From Ferrovibrio sp. (lineage in GTDB: Bacteria; Pseudomonadota; Alphaproteobacteria; Ferrovibrionales; Ferrovibrionaceae): 64,000 nucleotides of DNA. Position 1 is the stretch's first letter, and every line of letters starts with the position of its first letter. Under the pieces are notes generated by a model. It was given only the letters and a program-made list of their open reading frames with translations. It had not been told where the DNA came from and made no database searches. The translations under genes were made by a program, and so were the position numbers. The stretch is from positions 41,032 to 105,031 of the forward strand of contig NZ_JAOZVR010000052.1 of NCBI RefSeq assembly GCF_025869515.1, in the 5' to 3' direction. Below are positions 32,051 to 40,601 of the stretch, piece by piece.

Positions 32051-32827
32051 ATGGCCGTCAAGCGCAGCACCAATGCCGAGGATTACCAGCGCGTCGCCCG
32101 GCCGGTGGCGGCGATGCCGAAGGACTTCCCGCATGGCCATCATATCGCGCCGCACAGCCATGAGCGTGGCCAGGTGATCTATGCCACCACCGGCGTGATG
32201 CGGGTGAGTACGACTCAGGGAACATGGGTGGTGCCGCCGCAGCGCGCGCTGTGGATTCCGCCCGGCGTCGCACACGAAATCCGCATGAGCGGCGCGGTGG
32301 CGATGCGCACGCTGTATATCGCGGCCGACACCGCAGCCAGCCTGCCGCCGGCCTGCCGGGTGATCGAGGTTTCCGACCTGCTGCGTGCGCTGATCCTCGC
32401 CGCCATGGAGGAGCCGGTGGATTACGCCGCCGGCAGCCGCGGCGAAGCGATTGCGCAGCTGCTGCTGCACGAGCTGCGCGGCGTGGCCGTGGTCCCGCTG
32501 CATCTGCCGCTACCACAGGATGCGCGGCTGCAAACCATCTGCCGACGCATGCAGGAGAACCTGCGCGCCGAACTGGATATCGAGACGCTGGCGCACGACG
32601 CGGGGATGTCGAGCCGCAGCCTGGCGCGGCTGTTCCAGCGTGAAACCGGCCTGGGCTTCCAGGCCTGGCGCCAGCAGGCGCGGCTGGCCGAGGCGCTGGC
32701 GCAGTTGAGCAGCGGCAAGCCGGTGGCAGTGGTGGCGCGCGATCTCGGCTATGCCTCGCCCGCGGCCTTCACGGCGATGTTCAGGCGCTCACTGAGGACG
32801 ACGCCGGGCAGATACTTCTCAAAATGA
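32051..32827 (+). CDS. AraC-family transcriptional regulator with N-terminal cupin
   Basis: A 258-residue regulator. The N-terminal cupin (about residues 20-95) has GHHIAPHSHERGQVIYAT and WVVPPQRALWIPPGVAHE. The C-terminal AraC double helix-turn-helix (about 160-255) has LDIETLAHDAGMSSRSLARL and RDLGYASPAAFTAMFRRSLR, complete with the second HTH. Members of this subgroup usually control a neighbouring exporter. It is divergent from the MFS gene and an inverted repeat lies between them. ATG 32051 is directly after one arm of that repeat. Confidence 0.92.
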   Translation: MAVKRSTNAEDYQRVARPVAAMPKDFPHGHHIAPHSHERGQVIYATTGVMRVSTTQGTWVVPPQRALWIPPGVAHEIRMSGAVAMRTLYIAADTAASLPPACRVIEVSDLLRALILAAMEEPVDYAAGSRGEAIAQLLLHELRGVAVVPLHLPLPQDARLQTICRRMQENLRAELDIETLAHDAGMSSRSLARLFQRETGLGFQAWRQQARLAEALAQLSSGKPVAVVARDLGYASPAAFTAMFRRSLRTTPGRYFSK

Positions 32828-32829
32828 AC

Positions 32830-32946
32830 GTCATCCTCGGGCCCAGAAGCTCTTCTTGGCCGAGGATCCATCCCAACCCTCCGCGCATCGGCCATGTGTA
32901 TATTGGCCTTGGGCAGATGGACCCTCGGAATAAATCCGAGAGTGAC
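32830..32946. repeat. Double-palindrome intergenic repeat, copy b
   Basis: The left palindrome is GTCATCCTCGGG...CCGAGGATCCATC, the middle reads CCCAACCCTCCGCGCATCGG, and the right palindrome is GATGGACCCTCGG...CCGAGAGTGAC. The middle is the reverse complement of that in copies c-e. It begins a few bases after the AraC-type gene stop, so it occupies the gap to the cupin gene. Confidence 0.85.
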
Positions 32947-32959
32947 GATGTTGGAGTGA

Positions 32960-33382
32960 CTAAGGCGCCCAGCCCTTTGGCGCCAGTTCGAAGCCGGCGA
33001 AGTCGAAACCCGGCGCGACTGTACATCCAACCAGAGTCCACGCACCAAGACTCTCCGCCGCCTGCCACCAGCCGGTCGGCACGATGCCCTGCGGCCGTTC
33101 GCCGTTCGCCAGATCGCTGCCAAGCATGATCTGCTGCACGGCGGCGCCTGCTGTTTCGGCGATGCGGAGCCGCAGCGGCGCGCCGGCATGCCAGTGCCAG
33201 ATCTCCACGGCATCCACTTTATGCCAATGGGATTTCTCCCCTTGCATCAGCAGGAAATAGATCGCCGTCGAGCGGCTGCGGCCCTGCGCATCCGTGGCGG
33301 CATCGCGGAAGGTCTCAACGTAATGTCCGCCTTCGGGATGCGGCTGCAGGCCGAGCAGCGCGATCACGTCCTCTGCGGTCAT
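32960..33382 (-). CDS. DUF985 / cupin_5 family protein
   Basis: A 140-residue single cupin domain of the DUF985 type: LGLQPHPEGGHYVETFRD, the STAIYFLLMQGEKSHWHKV stretch and EIWHWHAGAPLRLRI carry the histidines expected at the cupin metal site, then GWWQAAESLGAWTLVGCTVA. ATG 33382 overlaps the stop of exoD by 4 nt, so it is the third gene of the rmuC-exoD-cupin operon. The enzymatic role of the family is unknown; sugar isomerase-like activity is sometimes suggested. Confidence 0.88.
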   Translation of the reverse strand: MTAEDVIALLGLQPHPEGGHYVETFRDAATDAQGRSRSTAIYFLLMQGEKSHWHKVDAVEIWHWHAGAPLRLRIAETAGAAVQQIMLGSDLANGERPQGIVPTGWWQAAESLGAWTLVGCTVAPGFDFAGFELAPKGWAP

Positions 33383-34020
33383 GAAAAAATCCGGTCGAGG
33401 ATCGCCAGCCCGACATCGAGCAGGAACCAGACCCAGCCGGTGGCCACCACGCTGGTGGCGATGGCGGCGATGATCAGCGCGCCGTCGCGCTCGACCTGGC
33501 CGAGCGCGGCCAGGATGATCGCCCAGGCCGGGATCAGGTTGCCGAACGGGATCGGCAGCGACAGCAGCAGCGCATTCCACAGGATCAGCGCGCCGATCAG
33601 CCGGCTGGCCGCGCGGCCGGAAAGATGCGTCAGGCGCGGCTTGATGAAGCGCTCCATCCAGATGATGTAGCGCAGGGTCGGTCGCAGCAGCTTGGCCACG
33701 TCGCCGCGGCTGAAACTGCGTGCCCGCCAGCCGGCCGGAAACCACGGCGTGCTGAAGCCGAGCAGCATCTGCGCCGACAGCAGCAGCAGCGGCAGGCCGA
33801 GAATGGCCGACAGGCCGGGCGCGATCGGCGCCGGGATGCCGTTGGGCAGCGCGAAAACCAGCACCAGGAAACCGAAGCTGCGCAGCCCGAAAGCGCGCAG
33901 CAGTTCGTCCAGGCTGATCCGGTCGTCTGCCCAGCCGTCGCAGAGCCCGGCGACGATCTCGCTGACCTTCTGACCGTTGCCGTTCTGGCCGTTGCCATTG
34001 CTGCCGGGCGTCTCGTTCAT
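33379..34020 (-). CDS. exoD: ExoD-family exopolysaccharide synthesis membrane protein
   Basis: A 213-residue inner-membrane protein. After a Gly/Asn-rich N-terminus (residues 1-17) the ExoD domain begins with SEIVAGLCDGWADDRISLDE, followed by FLVLVFALPNGIPAPIAPG, LLSAQMLLGFSTPWFPAGWR and PFGNLIPAWAIILAALGQVE. ExoD influences exopolysaccharide production and alkaline tolerance in rhizobia; its mechanism is unsettled. It overlaps rmuC upstream and the cupin downstream by 4 nt each, so all three are probably translated from one mRNA. Confidence 0.92.
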   Translation of the reverse strand: MNETPGSNGNGQNGNGQKVSEIVAGLCDGWADDRISLDELLRAFGLRSFGFLVLVFALPNGIPAPIAPGLSAILGLPLLLLSAQMLLGFSTPWFPAGWRARSFSRGDVAKLLRPTLRYIIWMERFIKPRLTHLSGRAASRLIGALILWNALLLSLPIPFGNLIPAWAIILAALGQVERDGALIIAAIATSVVATGWVWFLLDVGLAILDRIFS

Positions 34021-35366
34021 GTCTCGGTCAGTCCCGGCAGGCGCGGCGCGGCGACTTCCTCCACATCGGCCTCGATCACGTCATCGGTGCGATGCACATT
34101 GACCTCGAAACTGGGCAATGCCGCCGGCGCCGTCTTCGAGGGCCGGATGCCGAGCTGCGCCAGCTTGCGCATGCGCGGCAGCAGCCGGGCGTTGACCGAA
34201 CGGCTGAAGCTTTCGAACTGTTCCGTCGCCTGTTGCAGGCCGCGGCCGACCTTTTCGGCCAGGCTGAGCGCGGTGGCGGTGGAATCGACCAGCGCATTCA
34301 CCGCATCGATGATCTTGTCGAGATTCTCGGCCTGCTTGCCGCTGTCGATCTGCATGCGTGAGAAGGCGATCAGCGCAAACAGCGCCGAGGGACCGGTCAC
34401 CATCACATTGGCGGCGATCGCGCGCTGCTCGAAATCCGGCGCCGCCTGGCGCAGCTTCTCGACCGCCGCGTCATTGGGCAGCGTCATGGCGATGATGCTG
34501 CGCTTCAGGTTGCCGCTGCGCCTGTTGTCGTTCCAGGTCGCCAGCACCGCATTGCCGTAATCCTTGGCGGTCAGCGCGCGCAGGTGCTGGCCCATGCGCT
34601 GGGCGAGCTGGGCCAGTGCCGCGGCCTCGGCACCTTCGCCTTCGGCCTCGGCGTGATCGAGCAGCACTTTCGAGGCTTTCGAATCGATCACCAGCACGGC
34701 ATCGCCGGGCAGGAAAACGATGGCATCGGGGCGCAGGCTGCCGCGCTCGCCGTCGCCGGCGGCATGATACTGCAGGATGTAATCGATGCCCGGCTGCAGG
34801 CCGAAGGCCTTGAATGTGTTTTCCAGCCCGATCTCGGCCAGCCGGCCGGCGCCGCCGGGATGCGACAGCATGCGGTGGATGGCATCGACGCGGCGGTTGT
34901 CCTGCTGCTGCTGTGCCACCGTGCCGGCGACGATCTGCGCCACCTCGGTCATCTGCTTGGTCAGGCCTTCGGTGACCTGCTGCACCTTTTTCTGCGACTC
35001 TTCCTTATGCGCCTCGGCCTCGCGCTTGTGGTCGGCCAGCAGCTTGTTGGACAGCTGGGACGCCGATTCCAGCGCCGCGGCGCGGGCGGCCATCGTGGCG
35101 GTTTCGGCCAGTTTCTCGAAGGCCTGGCTTTTCACCGCCAGCTCGCTGCGCAGGCCCGCCGCCTGGCGTTCGGCCTCCAGCCGGGCGGCCTGGGCGGAGG
35201 CTGCCTCGTCGCGGGCGGCATCCAGCTGGTCGCGCAATTCGGCCAGCAGGGCGGCCTCGCCGGCCCCTCCGCCGGCCTTCCGCAGCAGTAAAACCAGCAG
35301 AATCAGCACGATGGCCAGGCCGGCGATACTGGCGATTCCAAGAATCGGCATTATATCCATGGGCAT
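34017..35366 (-). CDS. rmuC: DNA recombination protein RmuC
   Basis: A 449-residue protein: one N-terminal transmembrane helix (about 8-29), a long coiled coil (about 38-170) and the RmuC nuclease-like domain (about 180-390) with the stretch LRPDAIVFLPGDAVLVIDSK and LPNDAAVEKLRQAAPDF. RmuC limits DNA inversion at short inverted repeats and belongs to the PD-(D/E)xK-like fold; D-x(n)-D-x-K can be read in RPDAIVFL...IDSK. Start codons at 35366, 35360 and 35351 are all possible. It is divergent from def, a conserved arrangement in alphaproteobacteria. Confidence 0.93.
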   Translation of the reverse strand: MPMDIMPILGIASIAGLAIVLILLVLLLRKAGGGAGEAALLAELRDQLDAARDEAASAQAARLEAERQAAGLRSELAVKSQAFEKLAETATMAARAAALESASQLSNKLLADHKREAEAHKEESQKKVQQVTEGLTKQMTEVAQIVAGTVAQQQQDNRRVDAIHRMLSHPGGAGRLAEIGLENTFKAFGLQPGIDYILQYHAAGDGERGSLRPDAIVFLPGDAVLVIDSKASKVLLDHAEAEGEGAEAAALAQLAQRMGQHLRALTAKDYGNAVLATWNDNRRSGNLKRSIIAMTLPNDAAVEKLRQAAPDFEQRAIAANVMVTGPSALFALIAFSRMQIDSGKQAENLDKIIDAVNALVDSTATALSLAEKVGRGLQQATEQFESFSRSVNARLLPRMRKLAQLGIRPSKTAPAALPSFEVNVHRTDDVIEADVEEVAAPRLPGLTET

Positions 35367-35457
35367 GGACGTTAAATAACAGCGGGCTTGACGGATCGCC
35401 AGCCCGCAGCCTATGTGACGCCCGGATTATCCTTTGGAATTGGCGGAAAACGCGGTT

Positions 35458-35976
35458 ATGGCCCAGTTGCCGATCATTGTTGCTCCGGACCCCCGGCTGG
35501 AAGCTGTCTCGACCCCGGTCGAGCAGGTGACGGACGAAGTGCGCCAGCAGCTCGACGACATGCTGGAGACCATGTATGCCGCGCCCGGCATCGGCCTGGC
35601 CGCCATCCAGGTCGGCATCGCCCAGCGCATGCTGGTGATCGACATTTCACGCGAGGGCGAGGAGAAAAACCCGCTCTTCATCATCAACCCGGAAATCACC
35701 TGGGTCTCGGACGACGACCAGCTCTATGAAGAGGGCTGCCTGTCGCTGCCGGAGCAGTATGCCGAAGTCGAGCGTCCGGCCGAAGTGAAGGTCAGCTATC
35801 TCGACCGCGATGGCCGGCAGCAGGAGCTGCATGCCGAAGGCCTGCTCGCAGTCTGCCTGCAGCATGAGATGGATCATCTCGACGGCATCCTGTTCGTCGA
35901 TCATATCTCCGCGCTGAAGCGCAACATGATCCTGCGCAAGCTGCTGAAGCAGAAGCGCCTCGCCACCGCCGGCTGA
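35458..35976 (+). CDS. def: Peptide deformylase
   Basis: A 172-residue metalloenzyme removing formyl groups from nascent proteins at the ribosome exit. The three family motifs are complete: GIGLAAIQVG (44-53), EGCLSLP (92-98, metal ligand C94) and QHEMDHLDG (135-143, ligands H136 and H140, catalytic E137). ATG 35458 gives the normal MAQLPIIVAPDPRL N-terminus; an upstream TTG at 35434 is less likely. fmt begins 17 nt downstream, so both ends of the formyl-methionine cycle are co-expressed. Confidence 0.97.
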   Translation: MAQLPIIVAPDPRLEAVSTPVEQVTDEVRQQLDDMLETMYAAPGIGLAAIQVGIAQRMLVIDISREGEEKNPLFIINPEITWVSDDDQLYEEGCLSLPEQYAEVERPAEVKVSYLDRDGRQQELHAEGLLAVCLQHEMDHLDGILFVDHISALKRNMILRKLLKQKRLATAG

Positions 35977-35993
35977 GCCGGCCGGACTTCGCC

Positions 35994-36932
35994 ATGACCA
36001 AGCTGCGTCTGATCTTCATGGGCACGCCGGATTTCGCCGTGCCGGTGCTGGATGCCTTTCTGCAGGCCGGCGACGAGATCGTCGCCGTCTACAGCCAGCC
36101 GCCGCGCCCGGCCGGCCGCGGCCAGAAGCTCACCCCCTCGCCGGTCCAGGCTTTCGCCGAAGGCCACGGCCTGCCGGTGCGCCATCCGGTCAGCCTGAAA
36201 ACCCCGGAGGCCCAGGCTGACTTCGCCGCATTGAAAGCCGATGCCGTCATCGTGGTGGCCTATGGCCTGCTGCTGCCGAAACCCATTCTCGATGCACCGA
36301 AATTCGGCTGCTTCAATCTGCATGCCTCGCTGCTGCCGCGCTGGCGCGGCGCCGCGCCGATCCAGCGCGCGCTCATGGCCGGCGATGCCGAGACCGGTGT
36401 CTGCGCCATGCAGATGGATATCGGCCTCGATACCGGCCCGGTACTGCTGCGCGAGACGGTGAAGATCGGCCCGCGCATGACGGTGAGCGAATTGCACGAT
36501 GAGCTGGCCCGCATCGGCGCGCCGCTGATGCTGCGGGCCGTGCACGATTTCGCCGACGGAAAGATCGCGCCGCAGCCGCAGGCGACTGAAGGCGTCACCT
36601 ATGCCGCCAAGCTGAGCAGGGATGACGGCCGCATCGACTGGACGAAATCCGCCGTCGAGATCGACCGCCTGGTACGCGCACTCAATCCCGGCGTCGGCAC
36701 GGTGTTCGAGCTGAACGGCGAGCGCATCAAGCTGCTGGCCTGCGAGCCTGTAAGTGCCACCGGTATGCCCGGCACGATGATCGACGATGCCGGCACGGTC
36801 GCCTGCGGCACAGGCGCATTGCGCCTGCTGAAGCTGCAGCGGCCGAGCAAATCGCCGGTCGCCATCGCCGATTTCCTGCGCGGCCTGCCGCTGCCCCAAG
36901 GTACATCTCTCCTGGGGACACGGCTTGGTTAG
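35994..36932 (+). CDS. fmt: Methionyl-tRNA formyltransferase
   Basis: A 312-residue enzyme formylating initiator Met-tRNA with 10-formyl-THF. N-terminal Rossmann domain RLIFMGTPDFAVPVLDAFL, active-site stretch FNLHASLLPRWRGAAPIQRA with N108 and H110, and D146 in GLDTGPVLL are intact. A C-terminal OB-fold tRNA-binding domain runs from about 210. It is coupled to def upstream. A palindromic repeat separates it from truA, so truA may be transcribed with it or independently. Confidence 0.97.
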   Translation: MTKLRLIFMGTPDFAVPVLDAFLQAGDEIVAVYSQPPRPAGRGQKLTPSPVQAFAEGHGLPVRHPVSLKTPEAQADFAALKADAVIVVAYGLLLPKPILDAPKFGCFNLHASLLPRWRGAAPIQRALMAGDAETGVCAMQMDIGLDTGPVLLRETVKIGPRMTVSELHDELARIGAPLMLRAVHDFADGKIAPQPQATEGVTYAAKLSRDDGRIDWTKSAVEIDRLVRALNPGVGTVFELNGERIKLLACEPVSATGMPGTMIDDAGTVACGTGALRLLKLQRPSKSPVAIADFLRGLPLPQGTSLLGTRLG

Positions 36933-36949
36933 GTTATTCAACAAAGACC

Positions 36950-37050
36950 GTCACCCTCGGATTTATTCCGAGGGTCCATCTGTCCAGGAATATCTATCGG
37001 CCGATACGCGGACGGTTGGGATGGATCCTCGGGACAAGCCCGAGGATGAC
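36950..37050. repeat. Double-palindrome intergenic repeat, copy c
   Basis: The left arm reads GTCACCCTCGGATT...CCGAGGGTCCATC, the middle CCGATACGCGGACGGTTGGG, and the right arm GATCCTCGGGACAAGC...CGAGGATGAC. It fills the fmt-truA gap and ends 9 nt before the truA start codon, so it lies inside any shared transcript and could affect stability or truA translation. Confidence 0.85.
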
Positions 37051-37059
37051 GCTTAGGTC

Positions 37060-37800
37060 ATGCCGCGCTATCGCCTGACACTGGAATATGACGGCAGCGG
37101 CTTCGCCGGCTGGCAGCGCCAGAAGGACGTGCGCTCGGTGCAGCAGACCTTCGAGGAGGCTGTGCAGGCAATCAGCGGCGGCCTGACGGTGGATACCATC
37201 GTCGCCGGCCGCACCGATGCCGGCGTGCATGCGCGCGGCCAGGTGGTGCATTTCGATCTCGACCGCGACTTCACGCCCGACCGCATCCGCGACGGGCTGA
37301 ATTTCTACCTGCGCGAAAACCGCATCGCCGTGCTGGACGCCGCCATTGTCGACGCCGATTTCAGCGCCCGGCTGTCGGCGACGCGGCGGCACTATCTCTA
37401 TCGCATCCTCAACCGCCGGCCGCCGCCGGCCATCGAGGCCGGCAGCGTCTGGCACGTGCCGGTGCCGCTGGACGCCGAGGCCATGCATGCGGCGGCGCAG
37501 CGCCTGCTCGGCCATCACGACTTCAACAGCTTCCGCTCCACCGAATGCCAGGCCAAGTCGTCGCTGCGCACGCTGGACGCCCTGCGCGTCATGCGCGCCG
37601 ATGACGAGATTCATGTCACGACCAGTTCGCGCAGCTTCCTGCACAACCAGGTGCGCATCCTGACCGGCACGCTGAAACTGGTCGGCGAAGGCCGCTGGAC
37701 GGCGGATGATGTGAGTGCGGCGCTGGCAAAGGCCGACCGCCGCGCGGCGGGACCGACCGCGCCGCCCGAAGGCCTGTGCCTGATGCAGGTGGATTACTGA
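37060..37800 (+). CDS. truA: tRNA pseudouridine(38-40) synthase TruA
   Basis: A 246-residue enzyme isomerising uridines 38-40 in the tRNA anticodon arm. The catalytic Asp53 sits in [18 protein letters not shown]. Further signatures are [12 protein letters not shown] (10-21), [15 protein letters not shown] near 108 and [17 protein letters not shown] near 193. It is the third gene of the def-fmt-truA set. The start ATG at 37060 is 9 nt after intergenic repeat c, so the ribosome binding region overlaps the repeat. Confidence 0.97.
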   Translation: MPRYRLTLEYDGSGFAGWQRQKDVRSVQQTFEEAVQAISGGLTVDTIVAGRTDAGVHARGQVVHFDLDRDFTPDRIRDGLNFYLRENRIAVLDAAIVDADFSARLSATRRHYLYRILNRRPPPAIEAGSVWHVPVPLDAEAMHAAAQRLLGHHDFNSFRSTECQAKSSLRTLDALRVMRADDEIHVTTSSRSFLHNQVRILTGTLKLVGEGRWTADDVSAALAKADRRAAGPTAPPEGLCLMQVDY

Positions 37801-37839
37801 AGCAGCGTCAGCTGCGCCAGCCGATCGCCCCGCGGAGCG

Positions 37840-38442
37840 TCAGCTGCGCCAGCCAATGGCTTTCGCCCAGTCGTCGAAATCCCTGCGCCGCGAGGCGGCT
37901 TCGGCGGGCGGCGGCGGCGTTTCGCCATTCTGCTGCGCTTCGGCGCGGCGCTGCCGGATGCCTTCGGCGAGCGGGATCAGGTCGCAGAGCGCGCGGCGCG
38001 CTTCCACCGTGGCTTCGTCGGCAATCGGCACCGGGCTCAGCTCGCCCTTGTCGTCCCAGTCGAACTGCGTGCCATAGACCTGCGGCCGGCCTTCGAGCCA
38101 GCAGATGCGGTCGGTCAGCAGCGCCACCTGCCAGCGCGGCACATCGCCCTTCGCCGCCGCCGCCTCCAGCACCTCGAGGCAGGCACGCATGAAACGCGGC
38201 AGGCCGATCGCCTGCTGCACGATCATCCAGGCCGCCGCGGCGCCGTCTTCGCCGGCCTTCGACTTGCCGGGCCAGCCCTGCGCATCGACGATATCGGCGA
38301 GCGCCTTGGCGTGACTGTTATGCAGGTTGCGCAGCTGCTCGTTATACCCCTGGAACAGCGAGCCGTCGGCGGCCAGCACCGCGCGCAGGCGCCGTGAGTC
38401 CTCCACCATGCCGATCAGCCTCTGACGCAAACTCTGGTCCAT
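37840..38442 (-). CDS. DUF6624-like protein of unknown function
   Basis: About 200 residues, without signal peptide or membrane segments. Distinctive stretches are LHNSHAKALADIVDAQGWPG, DGAAAAWMIVQQAIGLPRFM, and VALLTDRICWLEGRPQVYGT followed by QFDWDDKGELSPVPI. The N-H-x-A-L...GWP and D-R-x-x...G-x-x-Q-x-Y-G-T-Q pattern fits DUF6624, a family without known function. ATG 38442 gives MDQSLRQRLIGM; an upstream in-frame start at 38523 is less likely. The 3' end (IGWRS-stop) is duplicated just downstream at 37803-37825. It is convergent with truA. Confidence 0.7.
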   Translation of the reverse strand: MDQSLRQRLIGMVEDSRRLRAVLAADGSLFQGYNEQLRNLHNSHAKALADIVDAQGWPGKSKAGEDGAAAAWMIVQQAIGLPRFMRACLEVLEAAAAKGDVPRWQVALLTDRICWLEGRPQVYGTQFDWDDKGELSPVPIADEATVEARRALCDLIPLAEGIRQRRAEAQQNGETPPPPAEAASRRRDFDDWAKAIGWRS

Positions 38443-38607
38443 CCCTTGATCCCTATCTGCCGCTGCGTGGAAACCAGGCCGCGGGCGATATGATTCGCTG
38501 CTGCATACCCTGCCGTGCTGCATCGCCCAAGTCCAGCCGCGATGGCGGATTCGCCCGAAAACCGCCGATTCGAAACATGGTAAATATCGTCAGGGAAAGG
38601 TGTTCGC

Positions 38608-39183
38608 CTAAAGCAGCAGATCAACCAGCCGGTGCACCGCCATGCTGACGATCAGGTCGAGCGCCGCGATGGCCAGCGCCAGCGACAGGGTAGCGCCGAG
38701 ACCGAGGCGGGCGATGCGCATGACGATGTAAAGCCAGGCCAGCAGCAGGGCCGTGCTCCAGCCGGCCAGCACGCTGCCCGGCAGCAGGTCCCCGCTGGCC
38801 CCGGCGAGGATCGGCAGCGTCGCCGCCGTGGTGATGCCCTGGGCCCAGTTGTAGAGGATGACGAAAATGCCGAACCGCGCGCCGAGATGGAACAGGCGGC
38901 TTAACCCGGCGACAAGGGCGAAATAGACCGCCCAGGCGGCGAGGAATTTCACCCCCTGCACCAGCGCATAGCCGAGCCGGTCCTCGCCCCAATAGGCCAG
39001 GTCGGCGGCATCGGGCTGCATCAGCACGGCATAGGCAAACAGCGTGGCGAGCGGCAGCCAGAAGCTGCGCCAGAAGCCGTCCAGCGACAGGTCGTAGCAG
39101 AGCAATGCGCGGTCATCGCCGCGCAGCAGCAGGCCGAGGCCCTTCAGGGCAGAGAGGATTTCGGCCTTATGCGGCAAGGCCAT
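38608..39183 (-). CDS. Multi-pass membrane protein of unknown function
   Basis: A 191-residue protein with five or six hydrophobic helices (for example FWLPLATLFAYAVLM, FLAAWAVYFALVAGLSRLFH, FGIFVILYNWAQGITTAATL and LLLAWLYIVMRIA). The layout resembles Yip1-type integral membrane proteins, but I cannot confirm the family. Its ATG at 39183 lies inside the 3' end of dapE (overlap 17 nt), so translation is coupled to dapE. Such a membrane gene after dapE occurs in many alphaproteobacteria. Function unknown. Confidence 0.72.
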   Translation of the reverse strand: MALPHKAEILSALKGLGLLLRGDDRALLCYDLSLDGFWRSFWLPLATLFAYAVLMQPDAADLAYWGEDRLGYALVQGVKFLAAWAVYFALVAGLSRLFHLGARFGIFVILYNWAQGITTAATLPILAGASGDLLPGSVLAGWSTALLLAWLYIVMRIARLGLGATLSLALAIAALDLIVSMAVHRLVDLLL

Positions 39184-40384
39184 CGAAGAACCGCTGCAGC
39201 ATGCCTTCATAGACTTTGGAGAGCGCGCGGATATCCTCGACACCGGCGCGTTCGTCGACCTTGTGCATGGTCTGGCCGACCAGGCCGAATTCCACCACCG
39301 GGCAATAGGCCTGGATGAAACGCGCATCCGAGGTGCCACCGGTCGTGCTCAATTCAGGCATCCGCCCGGTGCCCGCTTTCACCGCCTCCGCCATCGCCGC
39401 GACAAACGGCCCCGGCGCGGTGAGGAAAGGCTTGGCGCCGTCTTCCAGCACCAGGTCGAAACGCGTGCCGAGCAGCGCGCGGTTCTCGCCCTGGCCGCCG
39501 CAGATGGCCTCGCAGGTGCGGGTGATCCAGCTTTTCAGGCCCTCCGAGCTCTGCTCGGTGTTGTAGCGGATGTTCAGCACCGCCTTCGCATTGGCCGGAA
39601 TCACGTTGTTGGCCGGATTGCCAACATCGATGCTGGTGATCTCCAGATTGGAGGGCTCGAAATGCGCGTTGCCGGTATCGAGCCGACGGCTCTTCAGCGC
39701 CGAAAGGATATCAAGCAGCTTGGGAATCGGATTATCGGCCAGATGCGGATAGCCGACATGGCCCTGCACGCCATGCACGGTGAGCCGCGCGGTCAGCGAG
39801 CCGCGCCGGCCGATCTTCATCATCTCGCCGAGCTGCAGCGGGTTGGTCGGCTCGCCGACGACGCAGACGCTGAGCGTTTCGCCCTTCTCCTTAAGCCAGT
39901 CGAGCACCCGCGTGGTGCCATTGATCGCCGGACCTTCCTCGTCGCCGGTGATCAGCAGGCTGATGCCACCGGGAATCTGGCCCTGGCGCGCGGCGATGAA
40001 ACGGCCGGCGGCGGCGGCAAAGGCGGCAATCGCCGATTTCATGTCGGTAGCGCCACGGCCATAGAGCTGGCCGTCGCGGATTTCGGCGCCGAAGGGGTCG
40101 GCGGTCCAGGCAGCATGGTCGCCCACGGGCACCACATCGGTATGGCCGGCGAAGCAGAAGTTAACCTCACCCTCGCCCCAGCGGGCATAGAGGTTTTCCA
40201 CATCCGGGGTGCCGCTTGCTGAGAATTTGAGCCGCTCGCAGCGAAAGCCCAGCGGGACCAGCGCCGCCTCCAATACGCCCAGCGCCCCCTGGTCGGCCGG
40301 GGTCACGCTCGGACAACGGATCAGGTCCTGGGCCAGGGTCACGGGATCGGGAAGGGACTGGGGTGGCAGAGGGGCAGCGGACAC
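39167..40384 (-). CDS. dapE: Succinyl-diaminopimelate desuccinylase
   Basis: A 405-residue di-zinc M20 peptidase-family enzyme releasing LL-diaminopimelate for lysine and peptidoglycan synthesis. Metal-binding segments are FAGHTDVVPVG, YGRGATDMKS, ITGDEEGPAINGT and the C-terminal VGQTMHKVDER. GTG 40384 (VSAAPLPPQSL) is preferred because AGAAAGG lies 7 nt upstream; a TTG at 40438 would add 18 residues and is less convincing. It is divergent from secA. Confidence 0.96.
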   Translation of the reverse strand: MSAAPLPPQSLPDPVTLAQDLIRCPSVTPADQGALGVLEAALVPLGFRCERLKFSASGTPDVENLYARWGEGEVNFCFAGHTDVVPVGDHAAWTADPFGAEIRDGQLYGRGATDMKSAIAAFAAAAGRFIAARQGQIPGGISLLITGDEEGPAINGTTRVLDWLKEKGETLSVCVVGEPTNPLQLGEMMKIGRRGSLTARLTVHGVQGHVGYPHLADNPIPKLLDILSALKSRRLDTGNAHFEPSNLEITSIDVGNPANNVIPANAKAVLNIRYNTEQSSEGLKSWITRTCEAICGGQGENRALLGTRFDLVLEDGAKPFLTAPGPFVAAMAEAVKAGTGRMPELSTTGGTSDARFIQAYCPVVEFGLVGQTMHKVDERAGVEDIRALSKVYEGMLQRFFDGLAA

Positions 40385-40498
40385 GGACGGGCCTTTCTGT
40401 GAAAGCGCGATGTAACCCCTTGAATTGGCGCGGGTCAATGCGGGCCAATCGGCGGATTGGCTCCGTCCCTGGTGGGGTTATGACGCAGGGCCCCTTCG

Positions 40499-40529
40499 TT
40501 GACATGGAGGGGGGCAATGCATATCTAAT
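40499..40529 (+). promoter_or_regulatory. Probable secA promoter
   Basis: A perfect TTGACA (40499-40504), 17-nt spacer and TATCTAAT (40522-40529) precede secA by about 75 nt in the 217-nt divergent gap with dapE. Confidence 0.55.
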
Positions 40530-40601
40530 GCCCCGGTTTCCGTTGCGCCGGTTCTCGTTGCGCGACGTGGATTTAGCGCATTTCCCAGGGGTACGGCATA
40601 G

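Noticed and set aside
39183-39339. Longer N-terminus for the membrane protein after dapE
   Set aside because: The added residues are an out-of-frame reading of dapE codons (Arg/Ser-rich) and the ATG at 39183 begins the coherent protein.
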